A stretch of DNA of 64,000 nt from Eretmocerus hayati (Eukaryota; Arthropoda; Insecta; Hymenoptera; Aphelinidae): contig CM056742.1 of the NCBI GenBank assembly GCA_029851415.1, positions 191,685,344-191,749,343 on the forward strand. The letters are read 5' to 3'. A model generated the notes under the pieces. The model saw nothing but the letters and a program-made list of their open reading frames with translations. It was not told where the DNA came from and ran no database searches. The position numbers and the translations under genes are program-made. Positions 1-11,760 of this stretch are shown one piece after another; position 1 is the first letter of the stretch, and every line of letters starts with the position of its first letter.

Positions 1-104
1 TCTGGGCATTTGTAGGGTTTCTGGCCCTCAAGACTGGATTTTGGGTCTACAGGATGTGTAACTCTGGCTTACCTCGGATTCCCTGAGATTCTGACATATC
101 GAGG

Positions 105-410
105 TGTCAGCCCTGACTTTGGCGTCATCACCGGGTATTTCGCGAACTGTCTGACTGCCAACATTTGCCTTTCAAACTTCGGCGCGCTACTGGAACTGTA
201 TGCAAAAAAAGTCGGCAAAATGTCTCATTTCAAGTATCTGACAATAGAATCAACTTTTGATGTCCATTTCTGTTATCGGGTAATTGAGACAATACATTTT
301 GTGGACTTTGCTCATGCAGTTTGAGTAGCGCGCCGAAATTCGAACGTCAGATGTTGGCAGTCGGACAGTTCGCAAAATACCCGGTGATGGCGCCAAAGTC
401 AAGCCTGACA
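105..410. repeat. Foldback repeat with 98-bp arms
   Basis: The stretch 105-202 reappears reverse-complemented at 313-410, with roughly 85% identity by eye and a spacer of about 110 bp. Shared blocks include ACCGGGTATTT and TTCGGCGCGCTACT. No coding frame of note crosses it. It looks like a small foldback or MITE-type element; no target duplication is clear. Confidence 0.7.
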
Positions 411-1070
411 AACCGCCCGAATAGGAGAAGTCTCAAAGAACATCCCTATTATAATTTCGGCATCAAGATATTCAGTTTGTTGAAAAAATTCAAGGTCAGT
501 TTTTGACTTCGACTTCACACTTTTAGACTGGAGCTACTAAATTTTACCGCGAAAATATTTCATTCCGTATAACGTGAAGTCATCTAAAACAAATCGCTTT
601 GCCCGGGGATTCAACTGTTATCCTCCAAGTCGAGACGAAGAAAATTCTGTTGGGATCTAAATTGGAGATGCTCATTGTTTCAAACGAGAGCACAGTTACT
701 ATCTTGATTTTCCAGCACGGGAAAATACAAAGAGAAAATTGTAGCATTCGGGGTTTGCGGAGACTTCTCCCAGACGTTACTCTGACGCAATTAAATATTT
801 TGAAATGAATTTTGGAAAGCTTACTTCAGAGGCATCAAAATGAGGTCTTGCGCGTGAGGATTTGATTAGACCGTCAATCTACACCATAGTTTGACGAGGC
901 CAAGAATATTCGAAAGCTCATTGATAAAGACTTATTTGCCTGTCCTTTCGCGCCTGCCTAAGTCTGGTTTTGAGCTCCTTTATCAATTCCCTGAGTGGCC
1001 AGAATTTCCAGGAATCTTGCTCTGATTCCCTGAGATTCCAGCGATTCCGTAATTTTGAACCCTGGACCAA
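411..1070. other. Non-coding, no gene seen
   Basis: Only short chance reading frames occur here, none resembling a known protein. The phrase GATTCCCTGAGATTC occurs near 1022-1036 and a close copy lies near 78-91, before the first foldback repeat, so this is probably older repeat-derived DNA. Confidence 0.5.
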
Positions 1071-2513
1071 TCATGGGGCGATTCATGTCAACTCTGCAAG
1101 CTTGCATTTTGCACCCCTAAACAGCTACATTTGAGCGCTCTGAACTGCTCACCCATAGCACTTAGAAATAAATCAACCCAGTCATTGCGACGTATTTTTT
1201 CCTCAGCTTTCCGATGGTGGAGTCGGTTTTCCAAATTTCGGTCAACCTGACCTCAAAAATTGACGTTTAAAGTTTAAATGCGGTATAACTCAAAATTCCA
1301 TATTTTAATGTTTCTTTTTAACATTCTTAATCGAAAGATCAGACAATTTTACTTCGGGAACGCGAATAAAAAAATGGGTTTCCTCTGATTTTACCGGGAA
1401 ATTATGCAAAGAATAAATAGCGTTTGGGCCTCTGCGCACCGTAAATTGGCCGCCGACTCGCTGAGATTACTTATTGTCAATCCGGGTGCTGTTGTGATCA
1501 AAGCCCTACTTTCCGGACCAAATGAGTGCAACATCAAAAGCGGGAGCCAAAAAACGCACTAATATTCGGACTAAACAAGTTAAACGGCTCCAGAATGTAG
1601 AACCCAAAAAAGTCTCCACTACTCGTGCTAAACAAGTTAAACAGCTCCAAAATTTCAGGTCTAAAATATTCTCTCAAACTCGCGCTACAGAGGTAAAACG
1701 GGTTAGAAGTAAAAAAAACCAACGTGAGACAATGAATTTTCAAAAAATGCTTCGCGTCGATGATAAGCGATGCAGGAATCTTTCAATTGCACCTGATACA
1801 CTTCAGTCAACCTAGGGTGACATCGAATGTGCCCGAGATGACGAGATCGATCACTTTGTTCCCTAGATCTAGAGAAAATGTGAGAAAACCCACCTTTCAC
1901 TTAGTTTTTCGAAGTAAAATTGTCTGGTCTTCCGACTGTAAATATCAAAAGAATATTGAAATATGAAAATTTGAGTTATCGTACTTCTGAACTTTGTAAG
2001 CCAGTTATTGAGGTTATGTTGACCAAAATTTGGAAAACAGAGTTCACCATCAAGAAGATGAGAAAAAATACATTGAAGATGACCCTCAGTTGATTTGCAA
2101 TAACAACATGGAAACCTCAGTGACAAACTCCGGTGATATTACGGTGCGCAAAGGCCCACGCACTATTCATTCTTTGCATAATTTCTCTGTAAAATGGGAG
2201 AAAACCCATTCTATTATTTGCGTTTCCGGAGGTAAATTGTCTGATCTTTCGATTGAGAATGTCCAAAAAAAAACATTAAAATATGGAATTTTGAGTTAAA
2301 ACGCTTTCAAACTTTGACCGTCAATTTGTGAGGTTAGGTTGACCGAAATTTGGAAAACCGACTCCACCATCGGAAAGCTGAGGAAAAATACGTCGGAAAT
2401 GACTTGGTTGATTTATTTCTAAGTGCTATGGGTGAGCAGTCCAGAGTGCTCAAAAGCAGCTGTTTTGGGGTGCAAAATGCAAGCTTGCAGAGTTGACGTG
2501 AATCGCCCCTCAT
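1071..2513. repeat. 1.44-kb foldback element with an internal third copy of its arm
   Basis: The outer arms, about 1071-1475 and 2110-2513, are inverted copies that share blocks such as GCAAGCTTGCATTTTGCA and TTTCCTCAGCTTTCCGATGG-type sequence. The middle, about 1870-2100, carries another degenerate copy of the same roughly 230-270 bp unit, in direct orientation to the right arm: 'ggttatgttgaccaaaat' against 'ggttaggttgaccgaaat'. Small reading frames in the element are by-products of the repeat. No transposase is visible, so it is non-autonomous. Confidence 0.7.
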
Positions 2514-2592
2514 ACTTTTTCCCAATTGAGAGGAATATTTGGAGAAATGGCTTGAATCTGTGTCTTGATAATGATCCCAGAGAACCAGAATA

Positions 2593-2627
2593 GCAACCGT
2601 CTCACAGAACGTCTGTGAGACGGTTGC
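2593..2627. repeat. Perfect 16-bp hairpin
   Basis: Two 16-bp arms, starting GCAACCGTCTCACAGA, are perfectly complementary around a 3-nt loop. It is shorter than a usual pre-miRNA. There is no U-run that would suggest an RNA polymerase III terminator, so it is probably a micro-foldback. Confidence 0.75.
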
Positions 2628-2993
2628 CATTCTTTCTACCCAACAACTATAGTACTTTCCAAGATAACAAAGAAATATCACAAAAATATCTTCATTGCTT
2701 TTGCAATTTTCCTTATCATTGCAGTACATAGACGCTATAAGTGTTCGGTGCTAAGAAAGATGGCGTTGAAGTTTGAAATGTTAAAAGCCAATAATAAAAA
2801 AAAAAATTCAAGAAAATGAGAAATTTCCGAGACTTTAACGGAGAGCATCAGGTATGCGGAACACAGATGTTGATGAAACTCTGGGAAACATTGTGTTTTG
2901 GTGAAAAATGAAGGTATTTCCAAGGGTTAAGTTCAATGTGCCTCCTATCCTATATAGCTATTGAGGTTAGCATTGTTAGTATATCTATATATG

Positions 2994-3167
2994 CACTGTA
3001 AAAAAATTTTCCGAAAAACTTCAATCAACTGGTTGAATGAAAAATTCAACCAACTGCTTGAAAATTCACCCAAATGGTTGAATATACTAGTTGAATTTTC
3101 AACCAAGCTGGTTGGATTTTCTAATCAACCAGTTGGTTGAAGTTTTCCAGAAAAATTTTTTACGGTG
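2994..3167. mobile_element. MITE with CACTGTAAAAAAA termini
   Basis: The left tip CACTGTAAAAAAATTTTCCG mirrors the right tip ending AAAAATTTTTTACGGTG, with a possible 2-bp TG duplication outside each end. The interior is built from repeated, alternately oriented 'caaccagttggttga' phrases. A truncated relative lies at about 30940-31043. No coding capacity. Confidence 0.75.
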
Positions 3168-4208
3168 TGTCTTTTTAACATGGGCCTATAATGACAATGT
3201 TAATTTCCGTAGCTGTATTTCACCGAAGCGAGCTGATTCCCGGAGTTTCATCATGATTCGTGTTTCGCAGACCTGATGCACTCCTCGTTAGTCCACTATG
3301 GTAAAGGACTCAGTAGGCGAACAAACGCGGGTTTCGACCTATACTGGAACAAACCGAGAACAAACGCGAATTACTCATCATACAGGCTTTTGAACGTAGT
3401 TTTTAATAAAGACGGTGGTTCTTTGAAGCCTGTCCCGTATGAAAAGTACTACTGTTTGTTTATACACAATTTCAGTTTTTCGCAATAAATCGTTAAAAAA
3501 GAAGAGTTCAAAACGCGACCCTGGTGGCTCTGTCGGAGCCCGAAACACGACTTTTTGAAAGCACTACAGAAGTGTGTCTTTGCCTCATAGCGTCCAGATT
3601 TCTTTCAGAGCAACTCATATCAACTCTCAAGCCTCGAATGCGAGGGCTAACAAATGTTGAAACAAGATCATTATTAAATGAACAGCTGTTCTGCTATCGG
3701 TCACAAATTTCACTACTTGACCGAAAGTCGAACAGCTGTCAGTTCCGCGTTCGCCTTCAGGACCGTGACATAGTGGGGAAGAAAAATTATGTTTAATTCA
3801 TGCAATGTTCATATCAATCGATGGGGCATGAATTCTTCAGTCTCGTGGTATGACTGATTTTAATTTCTCAACCTTCAATTTTCCAAAAACAGTGAATGAA
3901 GGTACCCTAGCGGGGTGTCTGGCGAGGCTCGAGGGAGGTCTCCCCAAGTCCGATCTTCGGCTCAAGTGATTCCTGAGAGTCCAAAACTAATTCCTCAAGC
4001 CCTAGTTGAGGACCAAACAATTTATTTATTCTAAAAATCAAAGTTTATTTGACAATTACCCCCACCCCTTGTTGAGCGGAAAACACACCATGGCGTAAGT
4101 CAACTGCGCAACAAGGCGCGAATAATTTGAATGTGGCAACTTTACAGGAGAGGGAACTGTGACTGTGAGAGCATAAATTTATTCGATTATGCTGGTTCGG
4201 AGCATTCT
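3168..4208. other. Non-coding, no gene seen
   Basis: Short reading frames around 3276-3488 and 3524-3796 show no recognisable domain, splice-bounded exon or conserved motif. GAACAAACGCG-type phrases recur near 3320 and 3360, suggesting a local duplication. Confidence 0.45.
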
Positions 4209-4268
4209 CCTTCGGGAAACCAAGCTGGACGTGGGTGATGGCACCGTCCAGCTTGGTTTTCCCGAAGG
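4209..4268. repeat. 23-bp imperfect hairpin
   Basis: The arm CCTTCGGGAAACCAAGCTGG and onward is mirrored by the sequence ending TTCCCGAAGG, with one extra A as a bulge and a 13-nt loop. The stem length is compatible with a small foldback or a miRNA-like hairpin; nothing distinguishes the two from sequence alone. Confidence 0.7.
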
Positions 4269-5354
4269 AACAACTCTTCCACAGCCCGCTCGTCGCCCTG
4301 ATAGTGCCACTAAGGTGCCCTGAGTGCGGTCTGTCCGTCTTGCTGCTTTCATAACATAGCAGAAAATCCAAACTGAAATACGGAAAATAACCTTCTACAG
4401 CCAACCGCTTAAGTTTTCATGATCTTGCAGATCCAAAATCTTTGACGCCTCCGAAATAACTCTAGTAGAGTCGACACCAGAGTCGCGAGTTATTATGGAG
4501 ATTCTTTACTTACAAATGCAAGAGTGAGGTTAACCTGGCAGAAATGCATCAATGATATGAAAGTGATGTGATGATTGTCATAAATTTGTGACAAGTATCA
4601 AAAGCAACTTGACGCAGAATCCCAAAGTTATGCTTCTTACAGATCTAGATTTTAACTAGATTAATTCTCCTGCTCTGTGGAGTCTTGGTCAAAGTGCAGA
4701 TACTTTGAAGATACCACAAATAAGTTCTAAGTCGAGCGAGGCCCCGCATGATTGGAGCTCTCATAGTACAATTCCCAATTAGTCTAATGCTCCAGCTCAA
4801 TAGAAATTAGAATAGTGATTCTCAGTTTCATTGAAGTGTTTCTTGACTCCAACTCTGAAGCATATTCATTCTGTGATTAGACACAGTTTCAAGGCGTGCT
4901 TAATAGTCTAATTTTTCACAGCTTTTGGCTATATGTGGCTTATTTGATATGTAAGGGTGCTGACTTAAAACTCACTCGTTGTTCAAATACTCTGGAGTAT
5001 TAATCTCAACCTTATCTTACTTGCGTTTGAAAATACTATACTGATTCATCATGAATGCAGTGAGCACCATTGAAGGTTTATTTCCCATCACATTTTAGTA
5101 TCTCCTTTTTCAACTAGACAAGTAAAAGATGCTTGGAATTTGATTGACATTTGTGGGAGAGGGTTAGAAATTTCAAAATTCAATAAATACTCTTTACCTT
5201 TTTTTCCAAAGTTCAACGCCTTGGATCAAAGAATGGAATTGTGTGTATTTGTGATGGATTACTTTGTAATGTTAACCATGGTTCACCTCATCTAACATCA
5301 CAACCTTATTGAAGGATATTTCTAACAAAGATACACAATTGTTGTATTCGCTGA
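4269..5354. other. Non-coding, no gene seen
   Basis: AT-rich unique-looking sequence with no exon-like open stretch on either strand. It may be intron or 3' flank of the candidate minus-strand gene whose first exon is at 9164-9212. Confidence 0.45.
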
Positions 5355-5575
5355 CATCTTGTTAAATCTTATAAATAAAATACTATCCTATTCATAATTG
5401 AGCACTTCACTACCTAGATTAGCTTGAGTTGTGGTGATTAAACTTTAGTCCCAATTTTACAAAGACTCATTCATGTCACCAATCATCTTGTTAAATCTTA
5501 TAAATTAAATAATATCCTACTCATAATTTAGCACTTCGTTACCTACATTGGCTCGAGTTGTGGTGATTAAACTTC
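5355..5575. repeat. Tandem duplication, ~129-bp period
   Basis: A block of about 92 bp at 5355-5447 recurs at 5484-5575 with about 90% identity. Both begin CATCTTGTTAAATCTTATAA and end near GTGGTGATTAAACTT. This is a local tandem duplication with no coding content. Confidence 0.8.
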
Positions 5576-6511
5576 AGATTTTTCTCTCAACCCAGACTGA
5601 AATTACATTGCACCCAGAAGATGAGATTCAAAATATCTATACAATCTCAATAAATATTCAACAATCCACTATACTATAGCATAATTCTGATTCCTGCTTC
5701 TTGTGGAGGCAAACCTAGATAAATAGTTCTTGGTACTTTCAATTTTGAGACTCATTAAGATGGATTTCTGTTCTGAGATTGTAATTTCTCACAAAAAAAA
5801 TTGCTTGTCAACATCAGGATCATGATAAGGGAACGCTCTCACAGCAAAGCAAGACGAATCAATCAATGATGAAATTTTAGATTTTTTTATCAAGTTATTC
5901 ATTCGCCATTTAATTGAGTGTAAAGCTAAAATTCTTGTTCAACAACCCGTTATAATGTAGCAAAGCTTCAGAATTCATCGAAATCTAACCCAAAATCGTG
6001 AGGTGGAGCCTCAACATCAATGTGTCCATCTTTAGGTCGTGGTCTGTTCAACTACTGGGAAAAGCGGCACTTACTTGTTCATCTATAGGCACAAAACTCT
6101 CTTTGGGAAATATGCTCGCATTTCGACATTTCTCAATTTTTCTCGGATTTTCTTTCGGGAAATTGTTCAGGAGGCCTCAGGCTTCATTTATAAAGACAGA
6201 AACCTCCCGGAAGACCAGAGCAACTGCTCTAAAATTAGCACTGAAAATCACCCCTATTCCGTTTTATTCGCCTACTGGGTCCTTTATCTTGACCATTGGT
6301 AGAATTCATCACACCGAGCATTGCTCGCTGTTGTTCAGAACAAAATACCTCAATTTACGCTCCGGAAACTATCTGAGGGTATAAGGTAAAAGTATGGCTT
6401 TTTGTCGAGATTTTCCAAACTTGCCGAAGGTACACTTCATATTTTTGACAAAATCCACTCCTTTCACGTGGTCTTGAGTAAAACGGCCGCAGGCTAAAAA
6501 TATTTATAATC
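5576..6511. other. Non-coding, no gene seen
   Basis: Two overlapping reading frames near 5998-6384 have no recognisable domain and are not flanked by convincing splice sites, so they are not called as genes. Confidence 0.45.
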
Positions 6512-6549
6512 TGGCAACCAAGACATGATATATAATGTCCTGGTTGCCA
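6512..6549. repeat. 15-bp hairpin
   Basis: TGGCAACCAAGACAT at 6512-6526 pairs with ATGTCCTGGTTGCCA at 6535-6549, with one mismatch and an 8-nt loop. A small isolated hairpin, possibly the relic of a palindromic element. Confidence 0.65.
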
Positions 6550-9157
6550 AATTCGTTGGGGAATTCGAACGCTATCCTTGTTCAATATTTCACTCCTTGC
6601 GATGCATTGCAAGCGTTTATCGCAACTCGACACGATGTTAGTTTAATGGATTGTAAAACAGTTCACCCCATCTGAATGGGGTATTTTCACTTCATCTGAA
6701 CCCGTTGACTTTGAAAGTGATTTCGGCACCTGCCATCCATTTTTGTTGAAGGTTGAAAAATCAAGTATTAAGTAGTCTTGAAAAGGTAAAAATGAGATTG
6801 TTAGAGTTTCCTTTTCTAGGATGATCGACCATGAGTCATGGCTTAATTGCGCGCCAACGAAATTATAAAAGTTGAGGAAATTTCTTCATTTTCTCTAAAT
6901 TTTTTTAATGCTCCCTTGATGAAGCGTCATCACGAAATATGGAAAGTAGCGCTTGTCTAGTACACCAAACATTAAGAATCAACGGGTTTAAAGGTTTATG
7001 GACTTGGAAATCCATAGGATGGAGATCTGAAGGATATACCTTCTGGTAAAAATTTCTTGAATGCTACATTTAGATATATTTCATATTCTAAGCCAATCTA
7101 ACACTCAACAAAAAAAGGGAAAATGTCAGGAACTCGTTTTGAGATGGAACTAAATCATGCAATGAACAAAACATGAGATTGTTCCATGTGAGTAGAGCTT
7201 TTTCATTGAAGTCAAGAATGAAATGTGTGTTTCAAGGAACGAGTAATGAAACAATTTTGTCTTGATTACAGATTCAATTAATGGCTCAAAAACTTCATAA
7301 TCAGGGAAAGGATGGAAGTCAGTACAAGTGAATTATTCCACAATAACTTCCCGGAGTAACCCTCAGGATTGCATTGGTCTATGTTTACGACATAGAAGTG
7401 ATGAATTTACGGAAAAGCATGATTACGCATACATGTGAAAACCTATTAATGGATTGATCCAACATTCTTACTTTAATTCTAAAATGAGTGCAAGCCTTTA
7501 TTTCTAAGATAAACAATAAATGCAACAAAACCAAGAGAGCCCAGAAGTTTCCTATATTTCTTAATTTTTCTGACCCCTGCTTAGCCCTGCATCAGTTCCT
7601 TGAAGTAATTCATGATTGCCTCAAATGTTGTCAAGATAGCTGTGAAGATTGAAGATGGTTCATCATCATGGATTGCTCGATTTTGGGGCCAGCTCACTGC
7701 ATGCAAAGCCCAATATTAACTGAAGCAACCAACTAAAACCTAACCCTATTCTAAGATATTTTTTAGAGCCATAAATGAGTAACAATGTACAAAAAACTTA
7801 TTAATGAAATGACTTATCATTCTTGAGTTGACTGACAAGTAAGCTTACAGCTGAAGCCTTTCCTATTCAAAGTTCCATCAAATCACTGGATAACTATCCC
7901 ATTTGAGAAGATACATCTGTGAAGAATATTCTCCTGTTCAAACTCAGCAACCATCTTATAGTAATAGAATATTCTCTAGCTGAAACTGTTACATTCCTTG
8001 TCTGCTCATTAGTTATAAAAAAAGGATGTTCTTCAAAGAAGTAGCTTCTTAGAGCAGGTGTGGGCATTTGATGAGTTGTTACCTCCTTCAATCTACTGCC
8101 TTATTTCAATTTGTATTGAGGAAACAAAAATAACTTCAATTACTGATGAGAAGATGACCTACCCTTGATGTGAGCTTCATAAACAAAGAATGATTATGAC
8201 AGGAGTGCAAGGACCTGCTGTGAAGGGGAGACATGATTAAACCCCAATTATGCTATGATAATGTCAAGCGCTGCCTAATTCATCATTTTGATCATTACCA
8301 ACCAATGACTGTTCATTCCACTCCCCTTCTTCAAGTTAAATGCCTTACAATTATAGAGATGTCAAGAGCCACGAGCAATTTGCTGGCTGATAGAACTTGT
8401 ACCAAGAGGAATAATCAGTTTTCATTCTCCAGAGCTGTCAAAGCAGCAAACCAACCAATATTTTGGATTCCAAATGAGTGTCAAAAAAAAAAAGATAGTC
8501 GTGAATCATAGCTAAACGATCATTGTTCCAAAGTCGAATAACAAGCATCTGGAAAATAGTCTTGAAAGTATGGACAGACTACCATCCGAATGACTTCAAT
8601 GATTGAATACTTGTCGACTCATCAGATGCATGTTTTGCTAAAAGAATGAAATCTACCAAGGACTAAATTGTGCCAATTTAGTCTCAACAAAATACGAATG
8701 ATTTTCACTTGCTCAAGGGATCCTACTGTATTTAGGTCCACAAGACCGCATGCCTATTTCATTGCTTCTACTTTTCATGGGCACAAAGCAGCCGTCACAA
8801 GAAAACACAACCTGGGTTGGTCATGTGTCAGACTTTCCGCCCTACCAAGCTCCTGTATAGACTGAGATGAGGACTGCACTTGACAGACATTCAAAAATGA
8901 TAGGATTAGCGATTGAACATCGCTAGCTCATGATCATGATAGCATCGCAGAAAGATTCATTTGATTGGTCTGAAGAAGTTGCTCTTCTAGAATACGTTCT
9001 GTATACTCGCATACTGAGTGATGAGCTCGATCAACCCTAGCACGCAGAGGGTGCGTCGGCGGGATGATTTTGCAGCGACCGGGTGACGAAGGGAGAGTCT
9101 GAGTAGACCTGAAGGGCGACTCGAGAGAGGGGACGCGAGCGGGAGGGTTGGTTGACG
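6550..9157. other. Non-coding, no gene seen
   Basis: About 2.6 kb of AT-rich sequence with no repeat structure found by eye and no exon that looks conserved. If the 9164-9212 exon is real, this is the start of its first intron, read on the minus strand. Confidence 0.45.
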
Positions 9158-9800
9158 ACTCACCATTGGCGTCGTGTATGAGGAAGTTCATGGTTTTGTT
9201 TTGTTGCGTCATAGCAGTCCTCGGCGCGGGTAGAGATGGTGCTGGTCCCGGCACCGGCACCCTGGTGTAGCTCACCACGAGCCACACGCGGGCAGTCGGT
9301 GTCCGCCGGGGTTACCCACACGCGCTCGCTCCAAAATGGCGAATCGCGAGCGGCGACCGCTGACGCGGGGCGAGGGCGAGTTCGGGCCGCCTGGGCCCGG
9401 GCACCGTGCACCTCGTCGACCTGGTTGTAGCTTCTTCGGAGTCGTCCTCGCGGCAGCGGAGCCGAGCCAGCGTTGACAAGTCGTGGAGGGCCTGCGTCGT
9501 CGCGGAGTAGTGGACGGGTTGTTTGGCGGCGGAGCCGACGACGAGGACGCCGACGGTCGAGGCCTCCTGGGGGCTCGACGTCTCTTGGGCTTGTAGCTGT
9601 AAGCACGGGAGCGTAGGCGCTTGGACGCAACGAATCGAAATGGACGCGTATTTTGGAAAATCACAGCTGTACAATTGTGTACAATAACCGAAGCCGTAAG
9701 CTGATGCAGCTGCACCGCGGGAGAGCTAGCTGCCGCGCTCGGTGCGATGCGCGCGCGAGCAGTCAATGCGCGCCGAATTTTGCGGCAGCTGCCAGCTAGC
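9000..9800. promoter_or_regulatory. CpG-rich block, candidate promoter
   Basis: Base composition changes sharply from AT-rich flanks to a GC- and CpG-rich block of about 800 bp. Long overlapping reading frames on both strands here are dense in Arg, Pro, Ala and Ser, as expected from GC-rich DNA and not from real proteins. Such blocks often mark promoters and first exons. The short minus-strand exon at 9164-9212 fits that reading. No TATA box was identified. Confidence 0.5.
9164..9212 (-). CDS. Candidate first coding exon of an unidentified minus-strand gene
   Basis: On the minus strand an ATG at 9212-9210 opens a 16-codon frame reading MTQQNKTMNFLIHDAN. One further base of the next codon is followed exactly by a GTGAGT donor at 9163-9158. 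The frame also stays open upstream, so the start could be earlier, but this ATG is the first clear one within the CpG-rich block. I do not recognise the protein. Downstream exons would lie at lower coordinates, but none could be identified in 1-9157, so they may be beyond the left edge or very short. The call rests on the donor site, the composition switch and the plausible N-terminus. It could equally be a chance frame. Confidence 0.35.
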
Positions 9801-9856
9801 GACCCGATTGGCCGAGACGGTAGTCACGTGGGCTCCGTCTGTTGCTTGCGGGCGTG

Positions 9857-10255
9857 TAGGGTCCCTATAGAAGGGGGTCGAGACATCACGTACGGTGATT
9901 GCGATCCGCCATGTCTTGCCAGGGAGCCTATTACGAACTTTCGAGTGAGTGTATTCGCTGGAATTTACAGTCGTCCCCTAAATCGCGCCCCTAAATCGAC
10001 ACCTACTTTCTGGGTTCAGAATTTTCCACCATCCTGTCCGAACTCTCTTGCGTGAGCAATATGAGAGTTTATTTGGTCAGTGTGGTTTCATGTAAAATAC
10101 ATTGTCGGGTCAAATAATATGCAGAACATGCATCAGTTGGTTTCATGAAAATAAGCCTTCGCTACAATATGATACGCGCTAGGCCTCCCTAATACGCGCT
10201 CTCCGCGCTATATTATGGCGGACTGAAAATCCCCTTCTAATACATAGGGACTCTA
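9857..10255. mobile_element. Degenerate copy of the TAGGGTCCCTA-tipped element
   Basis: The left tip TAGGGTCCCTATAGAAGGGG and the right tip, which reads TAGAGTCCCTATG on the reverse strand, match the termini of the intact element at 21516-21689, including the nearby phrase TCCGCCAT on both sides. No target duplication is visible, and the interior is longer and diverged, so this is an old or disrupted copy. Confidence 0.6.
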
Positions 10256-11760
10256 TACGCGCGGGAGATGACAGACATGTAGACATTTTACGTTGCTCAA
10301 ACGTTCCACCAACGGGGTTTCCGACTATTTATGGAACGTTCCAAGGTTGCAATTGCAACGTTCCAGAAACGTTGAGGTAACATTCATTGTTTGGTGGGAA
10401 GGGTGTGTTGTGGTGCAGTGAAATCTATGATTCGGCCCTCCATATACAGTACCCTCCAAAATTAATGGATAATGAATGGTCTCAGTCAACCAACGAAATC
10501 TTTAATGTGGTTCGTCGTATGGAAATTTTGAAAAAAGCATCTTGAGGATCACAAAAAATCTATCGATTCATGTGTTTTGAACATTTTAAAAGTATTTTTT
10601 GGTTGGTCTCAGTCGACGTTGAAATTTCTAAAAATGTATCCATCAATCAATCACTTGTATTTTTGACGGAATTCATTCGATGGTGAAAATTCTGGTTTTA
10701 TGGTTCTCTGTAAAATTTTCCTACGACCCTTCCCGCCGGTGCATTTAAAATCGTCCGCTAAGTAGAGGTGTGCGCTAATTTGAGTGTCCGTTAAATGGAG
10801 GTTTTACTGTACATGGAACTGACAAAGTCAATCAAGAAGCTAACTTTCGGCTATAAATGTTTATGCAGCACTCAGAATGTCAATTCTGGGCCTTTACTCG
10901 CAATGTGACTCGATCAGGACTCGATTGTTGGATATGTTTCCTTGAAATTTTGTTTGTGACAAAGTCAATTAGATTGAATTTAGGATGCGCTGTCTCCCTT
11001 TTAAAATAGTTTCTCATTTTTAGTGAAAATCCCATTACAAGAAAGAGGCACATGGCTCGAGGACTAAACAAAGCATTTTGACTATAATACCCGTGAAAAA
11101 TAGTTGGTTCAATATTGTATCTTGAGATAAAAATTTGGGTAAACCCACTATATTGATCACCTTGACGCTAGCACCAAAAATGTGCTTGGAAATCTCATTA
11201 GGTATTACAGTACATGGAACTGACACTTCGGTCCTTATTCTTAAATAATAAAATGCAGACGTGTGAACGGATTGGTCTTAAACTTTAATACCAATATTTC
11301 AACAGAATACGCGTAGGAAAATTTCAGTGGAGTGGTTCGAAGCCCACTAATCGAAATGGGAAGCCGTTACACCTTCCGTGTGAGTTTCCGCCATAATACT
11401 TACGTAATATCCTGTCACTGTGCCCAACAGTCACGGGTCTCGTCAGTTATCGATATCACGCCGCCATCAACTGTTATTTGGTTTTATTCAAATTGCAACG
11501 CGAGAAATCAATGTGATAACCACAATAGTGAAGCAGTTTTACTTGTTGTCTGTGTTCTGCTCATGAAAGTGGCTCCGAGCGAACAATCAAGGAGCGATCT
11601 CCGAGCAACCATAACGAACATGATATTTAGAAGTGAGGAGTCGAGTTGATAAAGAGATGCTAAGATTGATTGGACTCTAATTATCCACGTGACTAAGAAC
11701 AACGCGATTAGTTCTTGTTCTATTGGCACGATACACACACTCTTGACAATGTTAATATAT
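10256..11760. repeat. Repeat-derived non-coding stretch
   Basis: AACGTT-containing phrases such as AACGTTCCA cluster in alternating orientation at 10290-10385. A Tc1/mariner-like tip, TACAGTACCCTCCAAAATTA, starts at about 10449 and resembles the tip at 56899. A pogo-like tip ends at 10809, reading CAGTAAAACCTCCATTTAAC on the reverse strand. No complete element could be closed and no gene is supported. Confidence 0.5.

Noticed and set aside
9160..9766. Long overlapping minus-strand frames of 117-164 codons in the CpG-rich block
   Set aside because: They overlap in different frames, are dominated by Arg, Pro, Ala and Ser and have no domain; long frames are expected by chance in GC-rich DNA. 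Only the short ATG exon with a donor was kept.
9968..10809. A pogo-like element with CAG tips flanked by TA
   Set aside because: The tips at 9968 and 10809 match only loosely, and the interval would cross the pairing of the TAGGGTCCCTA element at 9857-10255 instead of nesting with it. At least one pairing must be wrong, so only the better-supported one is listed.
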